Assembly: GCA_003170115.1 (NCBI GenBank)
Contig: PMZS01000239.1
Location: forward strand, 1 to 7,198
Origin: Spirochaetaceae bacterium
Lineage (GTDB): Bacteria > Spirochaetota > Spirochaetia > SZUA-6 > Fen-1364
Length of the DNA stretch: 7,198 nucleotides
Reading direction: 5' to 3'
Below, piece after piece: positions 5,876 to 7,198 of this stretch (within the stretch, counting starts at the first letter, position 1; every line of letters starts with the position of its first letter). Position numbers and translations under genes: made by a program. Below the pieces are notes generated by a model. It searched no databases. It was not told the origin of the DNA and saw only the letters and a list, made by a program, of their open reading frames with translations.

Positions 5876-7198
5876 AATCGGAACCCGTACCCGAGGGAAA
5901 CGGAGAGCTCGATCGGCGTGACCCGCGGATGCGAGAGATCGAATGCCGTCTGCATCCCGATGAGGTACCAGTCGAAGCCGAACAGGAAGTACGTGGGCCG
6001 CTCGCTGATCCGCGACTGGAGGTACAGGCGCGCCGTCGTCTCCAGGCCCAGCCCCCAGACCCAGATGGACTGGTACACCTTGGAGCCTGACCCGTTGTCG
6101 AACCATGCGCGCGTGAACCGGCCCTCGCCCAGGAAGGCGAACGAGACGTCCACGTTGTAGCCGAACAGTGTGTACTGGGGGCCGAACCGCAGCGGGATGT
6201 CAAGGTAGGGACGGGAGGTATAGGGCGCATTCGGGTCGATGTTCGGGTTTCCCGGGCTGTCGAATGCAACCGCGGGCTGCAGGATCGCCATGAGAGAGAG
6301 GGGCCCGCCGAGAGAGTATTCGTAGATTACGCCGAGCGGCAGGAACGCAAGGAGCGCGTTCGGGAAAGCAGGCATGGAGATGCTCCCGAGAGCGGCGATC
6401 GACGGACCGACGATGAAAGCCAGCGAGCTCCTCATTGCCTGCCTCTTCTCGATGATCGCCGTCTCCGAGCGCTTCCTCTCGTATGAGACCATCCTGCTCT
6501 CGACCGCCCCTTCCTTCTGCACCGCGTGCGGGCGGACCTCTGGAAGCACCCTGTCGATGCCCTTGATGAACTCCCCCGCCATGGAGTCGATGGAATCGAA
6601 CATGGCAAGCCCCGCATCACCGGTGTACATGATGGACGTGCGGGGGAGCTCGGTTTTCACGTCGTAGAGGGCCGCATAGACCAGCATGCCGTCGTGCCGC
6701 GCCGTGTAATATCCTGAGACGATCAGGTCGATTCCCTTCTGGTTGGCAATGGCGAAGTCAGGCTTGCCGGGTATCCCTCCTGCTCCCCGGGCAGCCGTAT
6801 CTTCCGCGTCGACCAGGACGATCCGGGAATCGTTTCGGAGGTCCGCCCCGATCACCTGGGGGAAGGCCGACCGGAGGTTGTCGTGCTCCGAAGAGCCCAT
6901 GTTCTGAAAGCCCGTCAGGAGAATCGTGATCCTCTGCAATTTCTCCTTGAGGTCCTTCGCCTCCTGCGCGGGCAGGAGGGGAAGCGCAATATTGATTTCT
7001 CCCGGCGATTGCACCTCGATGAAGCTCTTCGTAAGTGCGATGCCGGGAATCTCCAGCTGGAGAAGATGCTTGCCGGTGTGCAGCGTCGTCTTTACCGGGG
7101 TAGTGCCCCATACCTGGTCATCGATGGTGACCTGGGCGCCGGCGGGAGTGGAGGACACGTCGAACTCGACGTTTCCTTCCTCCTCGCCGAGCCGAGGC
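5872..7198 (-). CDS. PEGA-domain envelope protein with TolB-N/CsgG-like domain and beta-rich C-terminus; N-terminus outside window
   Basis: The frame is open from the window edge (first full codon begins at 7197) to TGA at 5874-5872, giving 441 visible residues. GTG 7158 is not a believable start: the PEGA domain already begins before it ('GNVEFDVSSTPAGAQ'). Visible order: a PEGA domain at about 8-72 with the family signature S-x-P-x-G-A-x-V-x-I-D, then 'WGTTP' and 'TGKHLLQLEIPG'; an alpha/beta domain at about 88-222 with 'ITILLTGFQ', 'VIGADLRNDSRIVLVDAED', 'GIDLIVSGYY' and 'YAALYDVKT', the strand and helix order of TolB-N/CsgG/FlgO-type domains; a charged, likely helical linker at about 222-257; and a beta-rich, aromatic C-terminus at about 258-441 ending 'IELSVSLGYGFRL'. 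PEGA domains are common in envelope and surface proteins. I infer an exported protein whose C-terminus sits in or on the outer membrane. The stop overlaps the start of the next gene by four bases. Function unknown. Confidence 0.88.
   Translation of the reverse strand, partial: PRLGEEEGNVEFDVSSTPAGAQVTIDDQVWGTTPVKTTLHTGKHLLQLEIPGIALTKSFIEVQSPGEINIALPLLPAQEAKDLKEKLQRITILLTGFQNMGSSEHDNLRSAFPQVIGADLRNDSRIVLVDAEDTAARGAGGIPGKPDFAIANQKGIDLIVSGYYTARHDGMLVYAALYDVKTELPRTSIMYTGDAGLAMFDSIDSMAGEFIKGIDRVLPEVRPHAVQKEGAVESRMVSYERKRSETAIIEKRQAMRSSLAFIVGPSIAALGSISMPAFPNALLAFLPLGVIYEYSLGGPLSLMAILQPAVAFDSPGNPNIDPNAPYTSRPYLDIPLRFGPQYTLFGYNVDVSFAFLGEGRFTRAWFDNGSGSKVYQSIWVWGLGLETTARLYLQSRISERPTYFLFGFDWYLIGMQTAFDLSHPRVTPIELSVSLGYGFRL

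Noticed and set aside
5876..6106. N-terminal extension of the 4805-5875 gene up to 6106
   Set aside because: This stretch is the 3' part of the PEGA gene in another frame. The signal peptide starting at GTG 5875 marks the true N-terminus.
1..7198. A defence, mobile-element or biosynthetic system covering the window
   Set aside because: I see no nuclease, transposase, toxin/antitoxin, CRISPR, integrase or synthase signature. The genes switch strand four times and do not form one operon.

Overview
The window is gene-dense, GC-rich bacterial DNA. Six protein-coding genes fill almost all of it, and the longest gap between genes is 74 bases (3308-3381). I found no tRNA, rRNA, CRISPR array, insertion sequence or integrase. 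The set of a Cache-like/HAMP class III adenylate cyclase with a short C-terminal helical repeat, plus PEGA-domain envelope proteins with beta-rich C-termini, fits a Gram-negative-type bacterium with an outer membrane. A GC-rich member of the Spirochaetota is my tentative guess. That is inference from protein style, not from any marker gene.

Layout: (1) 1-1566, plus strand: the 3' end of a classical short-chain dehydrogenase/reductase (SDR), then a complete extended SDR (NAD-dependent epimerase/dehydratase or dihydroflavonol-reductase type) 25 bases downstream, probably in one operon. (2) 1508-3307, minus strand: a membrane-bound class III adenylate cyclase. It converges on the epimerase, and the two coding regions overlap tail-to-tail by 59 bases. 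(3) 3308-3381: a short divergent intergenic region. (4) 3382-4791, plus strand: a GlcD/D-lactate dehydrogenase-family FAD-linked 2-hydroxyacid oxidase. (5) 4805-7198, minus strand: two translationally coupled envelope genes. The upstream one is cut by the window edge and carries a PEGA domain, a TolB-N/CsgG-like alpha/beta domain and a beta-rich C-terminus. The downstream one has a signal peptide, what looks like a reduced version of the same alpha/beta domain, and a beta-rich C-terminus.

The genes do not form one recognisable pathway. The two SDRs plausibly act together on a ketone or sugar/lipid-like substrate. The cyclase would turn an extracytoplasmic signal into cAMP. The FAD oxidase would feed electrons from a 2-hydroxyacid into the cell. 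The least explained part is the tandem pair at 4805-7198, which looks like two divergent relatives of one secreted, possibly outer-membrane, architecture whose job I cannot name.
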